A stretch of 63,606 bases of DNA from Phytophthora quininea (GCA_011947345.1 JAAVTG010000502.1:1-63606), one strand, 5' to 3'. Counted from the first letter of the stretch, positions 23,518 through 33,731 are shown. Notes: generated by a model from the letters alone, not told the origin. Numbers and translations: made by a program.

Positions 23518-24728
23518 TGACGACAAACCCAGGCAACCTCGTGGTCGTGGCCTCGACGAGTGATGATGAACCATTTGCCTGAGGAGACGGAGTCGGCCGG
23601 CAACTGATGTGTCTGGGGCTCTCTTGACAGGCAGGAACAAGCTGGCCTGACCGCCAGCAGCGAGCGAGCGAACGAGCGAGCGAACTTTGGTCCGAAGCAG
23701 GTCAGGACGCCCAGCAGGAGCAGCAGCAGCAGCAGCTGGACCGAGCGCCTGGAATACTCCGACACCGCGCGCGCCGCATGATAATCACCGAGACGGCCGT
23801 AAACGCCCGCCAGTCGAGCCGGGCGCGTAGTTACCTCCGTGGTTGCCTCCGCTGTAAGCGCGGCACATTCGCCGAGGCGATGCCGCCGCGTGTATCTGGC
23901 GCGCGGGGCTGTTTGCAGCGCGGTGGTGGGGCTGTAGCGCGTCGGGTTGCCGCGAAGTGCGTTTGGATTGACGTCGTGTTTGGGAACGTGGTGTGCGTCG
24001 TTTACATCGGCCCCGGCTGTGTTCGAACGGTCTTTTTCTGCGCGACGATTGCTGGTCCTTTCTCTGCTCGAATCTGGTTCCGCACCGGGTTCGCGAATGT
24101 GGGACTGCAATTTGCGTCGTGCTCGGCAATGTGCGCTCGCCGTTTACAAACGGCAACGGCAACGGCAACCGAAGCGGACACCAAGCGCAGACCGAAGCGG
24201 AGACCAAACGGAGTGGATAGGCCGCGCCAAGATTCTCGATGGTGCGCCGACCAAGTAGCACCCGCTGCCAAGAGGGAGTCGGGGCGGTCGTCACGTCTGC
24301 GAGGCCATCTGCGCGGTGGAATGGAATATGGTTGTCGAGGCTGCAACAGGCCCAAGACCTGCTGCCAGCAGTGCTGGTGCAGCGTGATGGATCAGCTGGG
24401 GCGTGGCGACGCCCGCTGTCAAGGAGACAAGGAGAGGCGAGGCCGTCCAATACGCCCACTGTCCATACTTGGCAGGGCACGCTGGGCACGCTGCTGCAAG
24501 AGCTGGCGCTACCGGTAGCCATGAGACGGAGACGTCCCGCGCCGTCGTCCAGTTGAGACTCCGAGATGCGTCGGCGTCCACCGAAGATCGCGGCGCATAT
24601 CTATTGCAGGCGATGGGGACACTTTTGCGAACCCAACGCAATCGAGCTGCATCTGCCGCAGACCAAGCAGCCGCGAGCGTCGGCTTCCCACAGCAGCGAA
24701 CAAACGTCGCCGCGGCTTGAGCAAGCAA
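23518..24728 (-). repeat. Right arm of 1.2-kb inverted repeat
   Basis: 1,211 bp, reverse complement of 20193-21414. The outer ends pair at 24728/20193 and the inner ends at 23518/21414. The nine bases flanking the outer ends (tcgacatgg and acgagctgg) are not identical, so no clear target-site duplication is seen. Confidence 0.9.
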
Positions 24729-25660
24729 ACGAGCTGGGCAGCCAACTTTGGACCGTGAGCGGGGCGTGCTTGTTGGAAAATGGTTTTGGTGGTGAGCAAG
24801 CAAGCACTCGCTCGGCTTCGTCTTTGAAGTGGCCTTGACTGGTTAGAAGTTGCTGTCAGCAACTTTGACCGCTATGGTACACGCGGTCGGTGCCTCGGGA
24901 ATCTCATTCCAATGACCTGCACCACCGCCATTTTGTTTAGGGTCGATGACAAATTGGAGACTCGCCGCATTTCACGAGTTGTTGGATGAATGCTATGGTG
25001 CTCGCAGACTGAGGGGCGCTGTTGTGATCAAAACGTGGCGCCACCGATCTCGCGTGCAAACTGAGGCCATACTGCTAGACGAAAGCAGGTTGCATTCCAA
25101 AGTTGTTGGCATGCATGAGATCATTTTCGTGGTGGCGGTCACGCCGTGGGCAGTCGGTCGTGTGCTATCGTAGCAGCTTAAATCCCGCTGGAGTGCCAAA
25201 GCGTTAGTTTCCAATAGCTTTAGGCATCTCTTGTCAGTCATGGCAGTCGAGCTGGTAGACCCTCGCCGCTCACAGAACACCTCGCGCATCTTGATTCTTC
25301 CTGCCGCACATCGACCGTGAAACGAGCAGCGCAAGAGCAGTGTGCTGACCTCCTCACTTTGCTAGTGCAAACGACTCGACGAGATCTCGTCTCTCCAGCA
25401 CGCAGCACACGCAAGCAGAGCACTTTCACCGACCGAACTGCTGCACAACTTTGATCTTCCCATACATTCGGGTGCGTTCCATTAGTCTAGTCATTTGTAT
25501 GCAATCGACGCCCACGATGATTGGCGCAAATCCACCAAGACGACCGCATACAAAAGTCCATATGCGGGACCTGGGCGGCCGCGACATTGGCCGAAAAAGT
25601 AGCAGACCTTCCCTCGCATTATCCAAAATCAAAGTATTACCAGCCATAGCCAGTAAAGCG
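24729..25660. other. Intergenic region upstream of the nucleoporin gene
   Basis: About 930 bp with no supported gene. A weak initiator-like TCATTTG occurs near 25493. Nothing else recognised. Confidence 0.4.
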
Positions 25661-27166
25661 ATGGCCTTCTCGTTCGGCGGCGGCACGGCGGCGGCGCCCG
25701 CGACCACAGGCTTCAGCTTCGGCGCGGCCCCCGCAGCACCTGCAGCCTCCAGTGGCTTCTCGTTCGGAGCTGCACCGGCGGCCCCCGCCGCCTCCAGCGG
25801 CTTCAGCTTCGGCGCCAAACCAGCAGCCTCCTCGGGCTTCGGTTTCGGAGCTCCAGCAGCGTCCACTGCTCCCGCCACGCCGAGTCTCTTCGGGGAGGAT
25901 CCGCCACTCCTGCCCCTGCCGCCACGGGCTTCGGCTTTGGAGCGGCTCCTTCTCAGCCAGCAGCTACAGGCTTCGGGGCTTTGGATTTGGAGCCAATGCA
26001 GCAACTCCAGGCGCTCCAGCGCAGCCCGCAGGACCCCCGTCACACTGGAGACGGCGTTCGAGGCGCTGCCGGCCGACGTGCAGAAGAATATGACGCAGTT
26101 CCACGCCTTCCTCAAGCAGCAGGACCAGTCGGACGCCTTCCTCAAGACCGTGTCGCCCAAGCAGATGGAGCAGCTCCGAGATAACATGGCCAGACTCGAG
26201 CAGGACGTGCTGGCCAGACGCAACCGGCAGGACCGGCAGGCTGCGGCCGTGCAGCACGTGCGGCAGGATGTGCGGCAGCTTCTGCATCAGGTGGACGCCG
26301 CCACGCTCACTCGCCGCAGTCTGGACACCAGCAATGGCGCCTCCAACGTGTACCACGTCATGCGGCGCGTGGAGATGCCCTCACCCTACTACTGGGAGCT
26401 GCTGGACCACTACGAGCAGAAGATGGCGGCGATCAAGGCGCAGATTGAAGACGTCGAAGCGCAGTTCAAGCCTCTGTACGACGGACACGGCAATGCGGCC
26501 GCCACTGGCCTCGCTCCAGCTCAACTGCAACAGATTCTACTTGCCCAGAACGCAGCGCTCATGCAGGCAGCGGCGCGGGTGGCTGAAGTGCACGAGAAGG
26601 CGGAGGAGATGCGGCAGCTTTTCCTGGCCAAGATGCAGCAAGATCTAGCTCGGCACGGCGAGAAGAACCCCGCAGCTTTCCAGAACCCGTTTGACAAGCG
26701 CAAGAAGAGCAGCGAGGCGGACAAGCGGCAGGCGATTGACAAGATTCGCTTCCGAACCAACGTGGCGCCCACGATCGTGACACCATCGCAGCCTGCTGCG
26801 CCAGCTCCCGCTGCTACATCGGCGTTTGGTTTTGGCACGGCTCCCGCAGCTTCGACATCAGCAGCGACCAGCGGGTTCGGCTTTGGAGCGTCGTCAGCTC
26901 CCGCAAAGACCGTGTCGTTCAACCTCACGAGTACGACGGCTACCTCAATTGCGCCTCCCTCGACGACCACGAGTATTACTGTCGCCCCTCTCGGAACGGC
27001 GTCCACGACAGCAGCACCGGCGGCGGGAGCCTTCACGGCGCCCACTGTATCAACAACAACCGGTTTTGGTGGCTTCACATCGTCGTTCCTTCCGTCCGCA
27101 GCGGCGGACAGCAAGCTGTCTGCGGGAAGCAAGCGCGGTGGCCGTGCGCAGAAGAAGCGAGGATAG
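25661..27166 (+). CDS. FG nucleoporin of the Nup58/Nup45 type
   Basis: Starts MAFSFGGGTAAAPATTGFSF at 25661. The N-terminal third and C-terminal quarter are FG repeats (FSFGA, FGFGA) typical of the nuclear-pore central channel. Between them is a coiled-coil core (LPADVQKNMTQFHAFLKQQ..., SPYYWELLDHYEQKMAAI..IEDVEAQF) that fits Nup58 of the Nup62 complex better than Nup54 or Nup62. It ends in a basic RAQKKRG tail. Three breaks occur in the first FG region: the G-run 25892-25895, near 25975 and near 26035; bridging them turns odd sequence into further FG motifs. About 500 residues. Role: transport channel of the nuclear pore, by family knowledge. Confidence 0.75.
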   Translation: MAFSFGGGTAAAPATTGFSFGAAPAAPAASSGFSFGAAPAAPAASSGFSFGAKPAASSGFGFGAPAASTAPATPSLFGEDPPLLPLPPRASALERLLLSQQLQASGLWIWSQCSNSRRSSAARRTPVTLETAFEALPADVQKNMTQFHAFLKQQDQSDAFLKTVSPKQMEQLRDNMARLEQDVLARRNRQDRQAAAVQHVRQDVRQLLHQVDAATLTRRSLDTSNGASNVYHVMRRVEMPSPYYWELLDHYEQKMAAIKAQIEDVEAQFKPLYDGHGNAAATGLAPAQLQQILLAQNAALMQAAARVAEVHEKAEEMRQLFLAKMQQDLARHGEKNPAAFQNPFDKRKKSSEADKRQAIDKIRFRTNVAPTIVTPSQPAAPAPAATSAFGFGTAPAASTSAATSGFGFGASSAPAKTVSFNLTSTTATSIAPPSTTTSITVAPLGTASTTAAPAAGAFTAPTVSTTTGFGGFTSSFLPSAAADSKLSAGSKRGGRAQKKRG

Positions 27167-27395
27167 ACTACAAACAAACGAGAACTTACGTCGCAGCAAG
27201 GTAATTAGTGACCCGGCAGCTCGATCACTCTTTGCAATTGCTAGTGTTGGTCTACCGGTACATGGAGCAAAGAGAAGTGTACTAATATCTTACCGTCTCC
27301 CTTCCTCCACACTGGTAAAGAGAAAAACAAAGGAACCGCAAATGAAGGAATGGAATCGCCAAGGCCGTTCGTTGGCCGCTGTATCCATCACTAGC

Positions 27396-29021
27396 CTAAG
27401 CGGAGCACGGGATGAAGTTCACGTCCAATGTCTTGTTCATGGCGGCTAGCACGCCCAGCACATCCATGTTCGCCACACGCCAGGTGTCGTCAACTAGGCC
27501 CTGCGCAGTGGCGTTCGACTCGTCGGGAGCCGGGTACGGCCACGACGTATCGGGGTTCAGCGTCCACCAGAACCCGCCTGCCAGGAACGGCTCTGTAGTG
27601 CCTGCCATTTGAGTGATCAAGTCCTTGATGATTCGCGTGCTCGTCTGCTTGTCCGTAGCATCCAAGTCGCCCACCAAGCCGCCGAACGAAGACAGCACCA
27701 CGGCCATTCCCGTATCGAAAGCCGCACCGAACGAGTAGTTCATGTTCAGCTTCACGTTAGTCAGCAGGTCAGCGTCGTCGTATTCAACGTAATTTTCCAG
27801 CAAGTCGCCACTGGTCGTGCCGTCCTCAAAGAAAAACAGGCTCGGCTGGTACGAGCTGGAGAAGTACTTGGGGGCATATACCACCTTGTTGTCCGTGTCC
27901 AGCTTGATGGGATCCGAGCTCACGCCGGAGAGATCTGAGCCGGGCAGGAATGTGTTCTTGATGGAGCGGTCGCCATACGTGTCCTTGTGGCTCTCTCCCT
28001 GCACACCCTGGACGAACGCCAGCCACTTGGGGCACTGCTTCACCAAGTGGTTGCCCAGCTCCGTCGCCGCAACAGACCAGTCCGTGTCCGAGCCGTCGCC
28101 CCACGTTGCGTCCGTGCTCAGACCGTCCTTCAGGTCGATGCCGATGATGTTGAAGTGGGTCGAGTCGCACATGGCCTCTGCCAGGTTCGTGATGGCCGTC
28201 TTGATATCCGCCAGCTTGATGGACGAGCCGTACCAGAGGCCAGAGCTGTCGTCCTCTGTGGAGGACAGCACGTGAAAGTCGAGCACGACGCCAATGTTGA
28301 ACTGGCCCAGGCCCTGCACCAGCAAGCCGAGCAGCGTGTTGTAGCGCGAGGCTGTGGCCAGCGCGCGGTTCGAGTTGGTGTTGATGAGGTTGCCGTCGAT
28401 GTCGGTGTTGCGCATGACGGCGTCGATCGAGAGCGGGAAGCGCACCACGTTGAACTTGTTGTAGTGCAGAAAGTAGGCGTAGCGGTAGAACGAGTCGCCG
28501 TCCACCGTGTTGTCCCATAGCCCCTTGGGGACGCCCTTGCTGTCCTCCATGCCCTTCCAGTTGACGCCTTTAATGTCCAACTGGGTGGTGGTGCCGTCGG
28601 CCAGCTGCGCGTAGATGCGGCCGTTCTTGCTGATGTAGTTGGGCTGCTGGCAGCCCTTGTCCGTGTACGACTTGGGGTTGGTGGTGGACAGATCGCTGGC
28701 CGGGTCAGTGGGGCTGCCGTCCTGGATCTGCGTGCCGTCCGAGTACTTGGCCTCGCTGGCGGCCGAGTCGCTGGCCACCGTCTCGTTCACGTCGTCGTGC
28801 AGCTGGATACCGTAGTAGGTCAGGCCGGCCACGGACACCACCGCAAGCAGCAGCAGCGCCAACGCGCCGGGCCACGTGCTGCGGCGCCCGCGGTAGCGCG
28901 CCTTCTTGCCGGCGAACGTCGTGTCCACGTCGGCGGCCGCGATGATGCGCTCGACCTCGGAGCTGCGGCCGGCCGAGAACGAGCCGCGGCCCACGCCGCT
29001 GGGGCGTCCCGAGGTGCTCAT
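27396..29021 (-). CDS. GH5-family type II membrane protein, both catalytic Glu replaced
   Basis: Intact 541-residue frame. A cytosolic basic N-tail is followed by one membrane segment (residues 50-72, ALALLLLAVVSVAGLTYYG), then an extracellular (beta/alpha)8-type domain: IKGVNWKGMED, NVVRFPLSIDAVM, IGVVLDFHVLS, FLAGGFWWTLNPD. This pattern matches the oomycete GH5 group related to endoglucanases/exo-glucanases. Where GH5 enzymes have the acid/base in an NEP motif, this one reads GIDLKDGLS (about residues 297-304); where the nucleophile lies in a GEFG-type motif, it reads VVLSSFGG (about 440-447). Both glutamates are therefore missing while the fold residues remain, and the frame is open with no homopolymer break. 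Probable carbohydrate-binding or decoy pseudo-enzyme; activity is not expected. Confidence 0.8.
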   Translation of the reverse strand: MSTSGRPSGVGRGSFSAGRSSEVERIIAAADVDTTFAGKKARYRGRRSTWPGALALLLLAVVSVAGLTYYGIQLHDDVNETVASDSAASEAKYSDGTQIQDGSPTDPASDLSTTNPKSYTDKGCQQPNYISKNGRIYAQLADGTTTQLDIKGVNWKGMEDSKGVPKGLWDNTVDGDSFYRYAYFLHYNKFNVVRFPLSIDAVMRNTDIDGNLINTNSNRALATASRYNTLLGLLVQGLGQFNIGVVLDFHVLSSTEDDSSGLWYGSSIKLADIKTAITNLAEAMCDSTHFNIIGIDLKDGLSTDATWGDGSDTDWSVAATELGNHLVKQCPKWLAFVQGVQGESHKDTYGDRSIKNTFLPGSDLSGVSSDPIKLDTDNKVVYAPKYFSSSYQPSLFFFEDGTTSGDLLENYVEYDDADLLTNVKLNMNYSFGAAFDTGMAVVLSSFGGLVGDLDATDKQTSTRIIKDLITQMAGTTEPFLAGGFWWTLNPDTSWPYPAPDESNATAQGLVDDTWRVANMDVLGVLAAMNKTLDVNFIPCSA

Positions 29022-30245
29022 CTGATGGAGGTGCTGTACGGGCGAAGGTCCTGCGCTCGTCGCTACTCAACGTGCTTCCCCGCTGCGAGTCGAGTTGTGC
29101 GCTGACCCTGCGCTGTCTCTGAGGAGTTTCTCTTCCGTTTTCGAATGGCATGATCATTTGGATCCAGTTGACTTCGATCATCTATGGTTCTCATTTAAGT
29201 GCGAATAAAACGACTAGGCCATCTGGTAGCGGAGCTCTCCACGCCGCTCGTCTTATGCGTGCATGTCCGCCCGCCTCGCTCGCTTCAAGCCCGCTAGCGG
29301 CGAGGTGTGTGCATATACCTCTCGCGGGTGTGAATCAGTTCTTGTGTATCAACTTGGGCGTGTATCACACAAAATATCCAATGCAATTTTTCGGATTCGG
29401 AGCGCTCGTTTCTGCTCGTACCTCATAAATATTGAACGGATCTGGATGTTTGTATACTGGACAAATACTTTTGCCTGTGGGGGACCACCACGATGAAAAT
29501 GAATCCATTCCGAGTGCTCCATACTCAAGCACGCCCCCTGCTGCTCCAAATGCCCGACACTAGCCCGGCGCAGAAGAAGCCTGGGTCGGGGTTCATCGCT
29601 ACCAGTGTGACCGCAACATTCCGGTCTCCACTTTCAAACCAAGCTGATGTCGACAGCAGATGCGAGGCAAGTGGGGGCATCCACGGAGAAATGCTGCCAA
29701 GATCATCTCGTTCGAGCTTCGTTTAGCGGGGGTTCCTTCTGGTGCGTGGAGAATTGGACACTGATAAATCCCCGCTTTTTGCTTCGTACGGACTGCCAGA
29801 GATGTCGGCGCATTGGTATTCCTACATGGCGATTTCAATGCTTCTCGCAACAACAAACGTTATCTTGGATACGCCACAATCGAGTCGATTACAAGACGGT
29901 GGGGAGCTTGGTGTGCTCGCTTGGTTATTGCCAAGGAGGCGCGAATGTGCAGCAACAGTGGGGCCGGCGGACGAGAGTCAAGCGATGAACGTGCGAGCCG
30001 TGGCTTTGTTGGGTCGATTTTCGCACATGGGCATTTGACTGAAGCGATGCTGCTACATAGCTTGCTCGCACACTGAGGCAAAACCCACGGGTCTCCTACG
30101 CTTTGCAGCGTCTGTCAGATTCCGTTGACACGCTCCGGTACACGTGAACTTTTGTGACGAGCGTCCTGGAATTGATAACGTAGGGCAAGAGTGACTAACG
30201 TAAGCCGAGACAAGAACTCTTGCAGCTCGTCGTCGATCCACGCCA
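29022..30245. other. Intergenic region between GH5-like and OYE genes
   Basis: About 1.2 kb with divergent promoters expected at each end. Reading frames are short and lack recognisable domains. A CCATTCG initiator-like site on the minus strand near 29140 could serve the GH5-like gene. Confidence 0.4.
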
Positions 30246-30261
30246 ACTCCATTCCGAAATT
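30246..30261 (+). promoter_or_regulatory. Probable oomycete core promoter of the OYE gene
   Basis: CCATTCCGAAATTG matches the consensus TCATTYYNCAWTTT at 11 of 14 positions and lies about 55 nt before the ATG at 30312, the usual distance. Confidence 0.55.
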
Positions 30262-30311
30262 GTCCATCAACGACAACCAAGCTTACCCACCACCCCACCA
30301 CCGTCTCCGCA

Positions 30312-31457
30312 ATGTCTGCCAACCTCGCCGACTACGAGCTCTTCCAACCGCTCGAGCTGGCACCGGGACTCACGCTCAAGAACCGCATGGTCTTCAGCCC
30401 CTGCACACGCGCCCGCTCTGACATCAAGACCCGCGCGCCAAATGACGAGAACGTCAAGTACTACCGCGCTCGCGCATCGGCCGGCCTCATCATGTCTGAA
30501 GGCTGCGCCGTGTCCGAGCAGGGATACGGCTGGTACGGTGCCCCCGCGTTGTACTCGGACGAGCAGCAGGCCGGCTGGAAGAAGATCGTTGACGCCGTAC
30601 ACGCTGAGGGAGGCAAGATGTTCCTGCAGCTTTGGCACATGGGCCGCCAGTCGCACCCGTCCTTCCACCCGAGCAACGAGGTCGCCTCGTGCTCGTCGTC
30701 GTGCTACGCCACAGGCCGCACGCACGATTCCGAGGGTAACGCGACGGGCTTCCCCACCACGCGCGCTATGACACTCGAAGAGGTTCACCAGGTCGTCGAG
30801 GACCACCGCAAGTGCGCCGAGCGTGCCAAGGCCGCTGGCTTCGATGGCGTCGAGTTCCACGGCGCCGGCGGCTACCTCATCGACGAGTTTCTCCAGTCGA
30901 GCACTAACAAGCGCACGGATCAGTACGGCGGCTCGCTCGAGAACCGCTTTCGACTGCTGCACGAGCTCATCGAGGCAGTCACCACCGTGTACCCGGCAGA
31001 ACGCGTGGCTGTGCGTCTCTCGCCCAACGGCGTGTACGGCGGCATGGGCAGCGAGGACAACTACGAGGCCTTCACGTACTATATCACGGAGCTGAGCAAG
31101 ATGGGGCTCTGCTATCTGGCCACGCACGACGGCTTCGGCTTCGGCCGCTCCGACATGTGCCGCATCTTCACCGTCTTCGACCTCAAGACGCTCTTCAAGG
31201 GACGAGTCATGGCCACGTGCAGCTACACGCGCGACCAAGCCGAGGGCGTGTTGCACGCTGGTGTGGCCGACTTGGTAGGTTTCGGTCGCCCGTTCCTCGT
31301 GAACCCGGACTTGCCGGCGCGCTTCCGCAACGACTGGCCGCTGGCCGAGCCGCTCGCGTACGAGTTCTTCTGGAACGCCAAGAAAGGTCTAGACGGCTAC
31401 CACTTCCCGGCGTACGACCCGAAGGTGGCCGAAAAGGAGAACCCCGCGGACCCGTAG
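30312..31457 (+). CDS. Old Yellow Enzyme family NAD(P)H:flavin oxidoreductase
   Basis: Uninterrupted 381-residue TIM-barrel flavoenzyme (FMN). Landmarks: ELFQPLELAPGLTLKNRMV at the N-terminus, MFLQLWHMGRQSHPSF, YGGSLENRFRLLHELI, and the FMN-phosphate region ADLVGFGRPFLVNPDLP. The family reduces activated alkenes such as alpha,beta-unsaturated carbonyls, including 12-oxophytodienoate in plants. The substrate-binding motif, normally HxxN or HxxH, reads HGAGGYL: His183 is kept, the second position (186) is Gly, and the proton-donor Tyr188 is kept. No signal peptide, so probably cytosolic. Good start context and an upstream core promoter support 30312. Confidence 0.9.
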   Translation: MSANLADYELFQPLELAPGLTLKNRMVFSPCTRARSDIKTRAPNDENVKYYRARASAGLIMSEGCAVSEQGYGWYGAPALYSDEQQAGWKKIVDAVHAEGGKMFLQLWHMGRQSHPSFHPSNEVASCSSSCYATGRTHDSEGNATGFPTTRAMTLEEVHQVVEDHRKCAERAKAAGFDGVEFHGAGGYLIDEFLQSSTNKRTDQYGGSLENRFRLLHELIEAVTTVYPAERVAVRLSPNGVYGGMGSEDNYEAFTYYITELSKMGLCYLATHDGFGFGRSDMCRIFTVFDLKTLFKGRVMATCSYTRDQAEGVLHAGVADLVGFGRPFLVNPDLPARFRNDWPLAEPLAYEFFWNAKKGLDGYHFPAYDPKVAEKENPADP

Positions 31458-31567
31458 GCGTAGTGATTAACAAGGACGAACGAGATTGATCTCTTGCCGA
31501 TGAACATCATGCCCCATGTTGCCCTATTTTTGCAGCACCCCACAATCGCCTCACTGCCCTGCCAACC

Positions 31568-32259
31568 ATGCCGACGACTGCAGCACTCGCCGTCGATGGC
31601 GAGAAGGCTGCCGAGCAGGACGACGGATGGAGGAAGCTCGCCATCACCTTCGAAGCCTCGCCCGACGCCATGCTGGTGAGCAACCGAAGGACTCGATCCC
31701 GGCGCTTATCTGAAAGGCTAACCGTGTCAATCGTCGATCCACTCACTGGTTAGCTGGGCCACGCAGAGATGACCGCCGCGTGGAGGTTGTTCCTGTTTGG
31801 CAACGGGTCTCCCACACACCACCTAGGACTGCTCACAGGCTCGCCCACCGAGGTGGACGTCATCGGGATGTTGTCAGTCGGAAGCAGCTCCGACAACGCG
31901 CCGGCCGAAGTGGAGGCCATCGCGGCACCTCGCTGTCGTCGTCAGGTGTGGCTGCGCAACGCTCGCGGAGAGCGTCTGGGCTACGCAGCCTCGTGGATCA
32001 GCGAGGAGGACGTGGGCGCTGTGTTCAAGGACACCAAGATCCCTATCGGCAAGAACATCCTCCAGCACAAGACGGAGCTGTACCGAGACATGAAGAGCGT
32101 CTTCTGCGGGAACTCGCACGAGCTGCAGCAGGCGTTCAACGCTCCCGGTCCGTTCTGGGGCGCTCCTACCTCTTCTGGAACGGCGGGAGGCCTGTGACCT
32201 TCATCTACGAGGTCTTTTCGCCTGCTCTGGAGAAGTACATGGGCCAGGTTCTGCAGTAG
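31568..32259 (+). CDS. UbiC-like chorismate lyase family protein
   Basis: Two exons (31568-31675 and 31754-32259), about 204 residues. The C-terminal half, VWLRNARGERLGYAASW ... IPIGKNIL ... ELYRDMKS ... GPFWGRSYLFWNGG and FIYEVFSPALEKYMG, follows the chorismate-lyase fold pattern (W-L-R, then P-x-G, then G-P-x-x-x-T/F-x-x-E). The Arg and Glu correspond to the ligand-binding pair of UbiC, which cleaves chorismate to 4-hydroxybenzoate and pyruvate. One break at the G-run 32157-32160 separates the last exon into two frames. The first exon (MPTTAALAVDGEKAAEQ) is not obviously a targeting peptide. It follows the OYE gene by 110 bp on the same strand. The assignment is by motif only and could be a related non-lyase family. 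Confidence 0.55.
31676..31753 (+). other. Predicted 78-nt intron
   Basis: GTGAGC donor, GGCTAACC branch point, GGTTAG acceptor; phase 0 join of PDAML to LGHAEM. Confidence 0.8.
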
Positions 32260-32423
32260 ACGAAATAGAAATCGAGTCCACTTGACGAGTCTATTACAGC
32301 GTTCTGCGGAGCGTAGCGTCATCGCCGTCTTTTGCTGCGTCTCACTCCCTGCGGAGGATCGTCCAGGCGTCCTTCTCTGTTAACAATTGTCCCCATTGCT
32401 CTGCTGCTGTTGCCAGTGGAGAT

Positions 32424-32927
32424 TTAGAGCGACATGCGCCATCGGCCTTTGTTGAACCGGCGCTTGAGCACCTTGCGGCCCGAGATGGACACCCGGCGAG
32501 TGCGGAAGCCGTGCTTGCGCTTGCGACGCAGCACGCTGGGCTGGTAGGTGCGCTTGACGGCCTGCAGCGGCTCGTTGAGGCTCTCGGTGGGGCACTCGAT
32601 CTCTCCGATCTGGTGGAGCGTCGGGAGCGCGTCGTCAATGGGCGAGATCTGGGACAGCGGCATCTCGAAGACCAGCGGCATCTGCACCAGCGCGTCTGCA
32701 AAGGCAACAAGCGCGGCGTTAGAATCGTCAAAAGCAAGCAAGCCAAAGGCAAGCAAGCAACAACTCACTCATCGCGGGGTCGGGATGGACATGAGCACGG
32801 CCGGGTTGGCCAGGACAGTGGAGCACGCCGGCAGGATCTGGGCGGATAGCGCGCGAGCGCCCATGGCCAGCGCTGGTCGCGCGCGCAGGCTCTGCTGCAG
32901 CGCGGTCTTCACGAGCATCGCCGCCAT
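32424..32927 (-). CDS. Mitochondrial ribosomal protein bL34m
   Basis: Two exons. Exon 1 (32927-32769) encodes [20 protein letters not shown], a classic Arg/Ala-rich mitochondrial presequence. Exon 2 (32695-32424) ends in [20 protein letters not shown] and [10 protein letters not shown], the complete bL34 signature of the bacterial-type large subunit. The intron at 32696-32768 starts GTGAGT and ends TTGCAG, with a TCTAAC branch point. A homopolymer break at 32776-32779 just before the donor makes an apparent stop; adding one base lets the exons join in frame. It converges with the chorismate-lyase-like gene (165 bp apart). Confidence 0.85.
32696..32768 (-). other. Predicted 73-nt intron in bL34m
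   Basis: GTGAGT donor, GATTCTAACG branch point, TTTGCAG acceptor, read on the minus strand. Confidence 0.75.
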
Positions 32928-33731
32928 CGTTGCTTCAGGTCGAATGTGTGGCGAAAAGGCGATGAAGGAAAAACCGTTTTTATTCCTACAAAAGCAAGTC
33001 AAACAAGTCAAAGTGGAAGCGGCATGCACTCGGTGACGGCAGACACTATCGTCTGCGAGTGTTGCTGTGTCAAGCGACCCATACGCGCGCGAAATGACAT
33101 TCTCAGAGCGACGGCTGCACATGGCCTTCAGCGACCTGTGCGGGTGCGACGACGGACCAGTCGAAGAGCGCTATTTGATCTGGTGGTGCTATTGAATCTA
33201 GACGATGTCCGCAGCAGCCTTCGCGCTCGTGCACACTGACACAAGGTTTTCTCCTGGAACACTATCTCCGTGTTCGAGCGAGCCATCAACACCGGCAGAT
33301 TCCTTCCGTGCTCTGTAGTACAACATCGCAACGCAGTACTCGGTGAAGAACAGGTCGGAATGATGAAGGTTCTAATGAGGCTGCCTTTCAAAGAGCGCCG
33401 GCGAGGTTGCATCTGTTGATCGAGGTGGCGCTGCTCCAAAGCGTACTGGAAAGAAGCTTACCGAGCGAAATAAGCATGACTGCCCCCTGCTTAACAATTA
33501 ATTCGAGTAGGCTTGACGCGGACAAGCAATACCAGCAGCCTCGGAGAATTGACTTTACTTCACCGACTTGGTATCCTGAGATGAACAGCACTGATACATT
33601 GTCGACGCCTTTGATCGTTCTCAGCAGAGGCCAAGCCACAGACATGCGGCGATCACTTGTGCACGAGGTGTTGGTGGCGTCCACATTGCTGCTGGCAGAA
33701 TAAACGACGTTTGCCTTCGCAGCTAGCATGC
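32928..33731. other. Intergenic, no supported gene
   Basis: 800 bp between bL34m and the tail-anchored protein gene. Several frames are open for about 100 codons on either strand but show no domain, signal or start context worth calling. Confidence 0.4.

Noticed and set aside
20399..24522. Long open frames on both strands of the inverted-repeat arms
   Set aside because: GC-rich low-complexity translations (Arg/Ala/Ser-rich) without domains, open in several frames at once; presence in both arms reflects the duplication.
20184..24737. 9-bp target-site duplication for a MULE-type element at the inverted-repeat ends
   Set aside because: Flanks tcgacatgg and acgagctgg share only part of their bases; not enough to claim a duplication.
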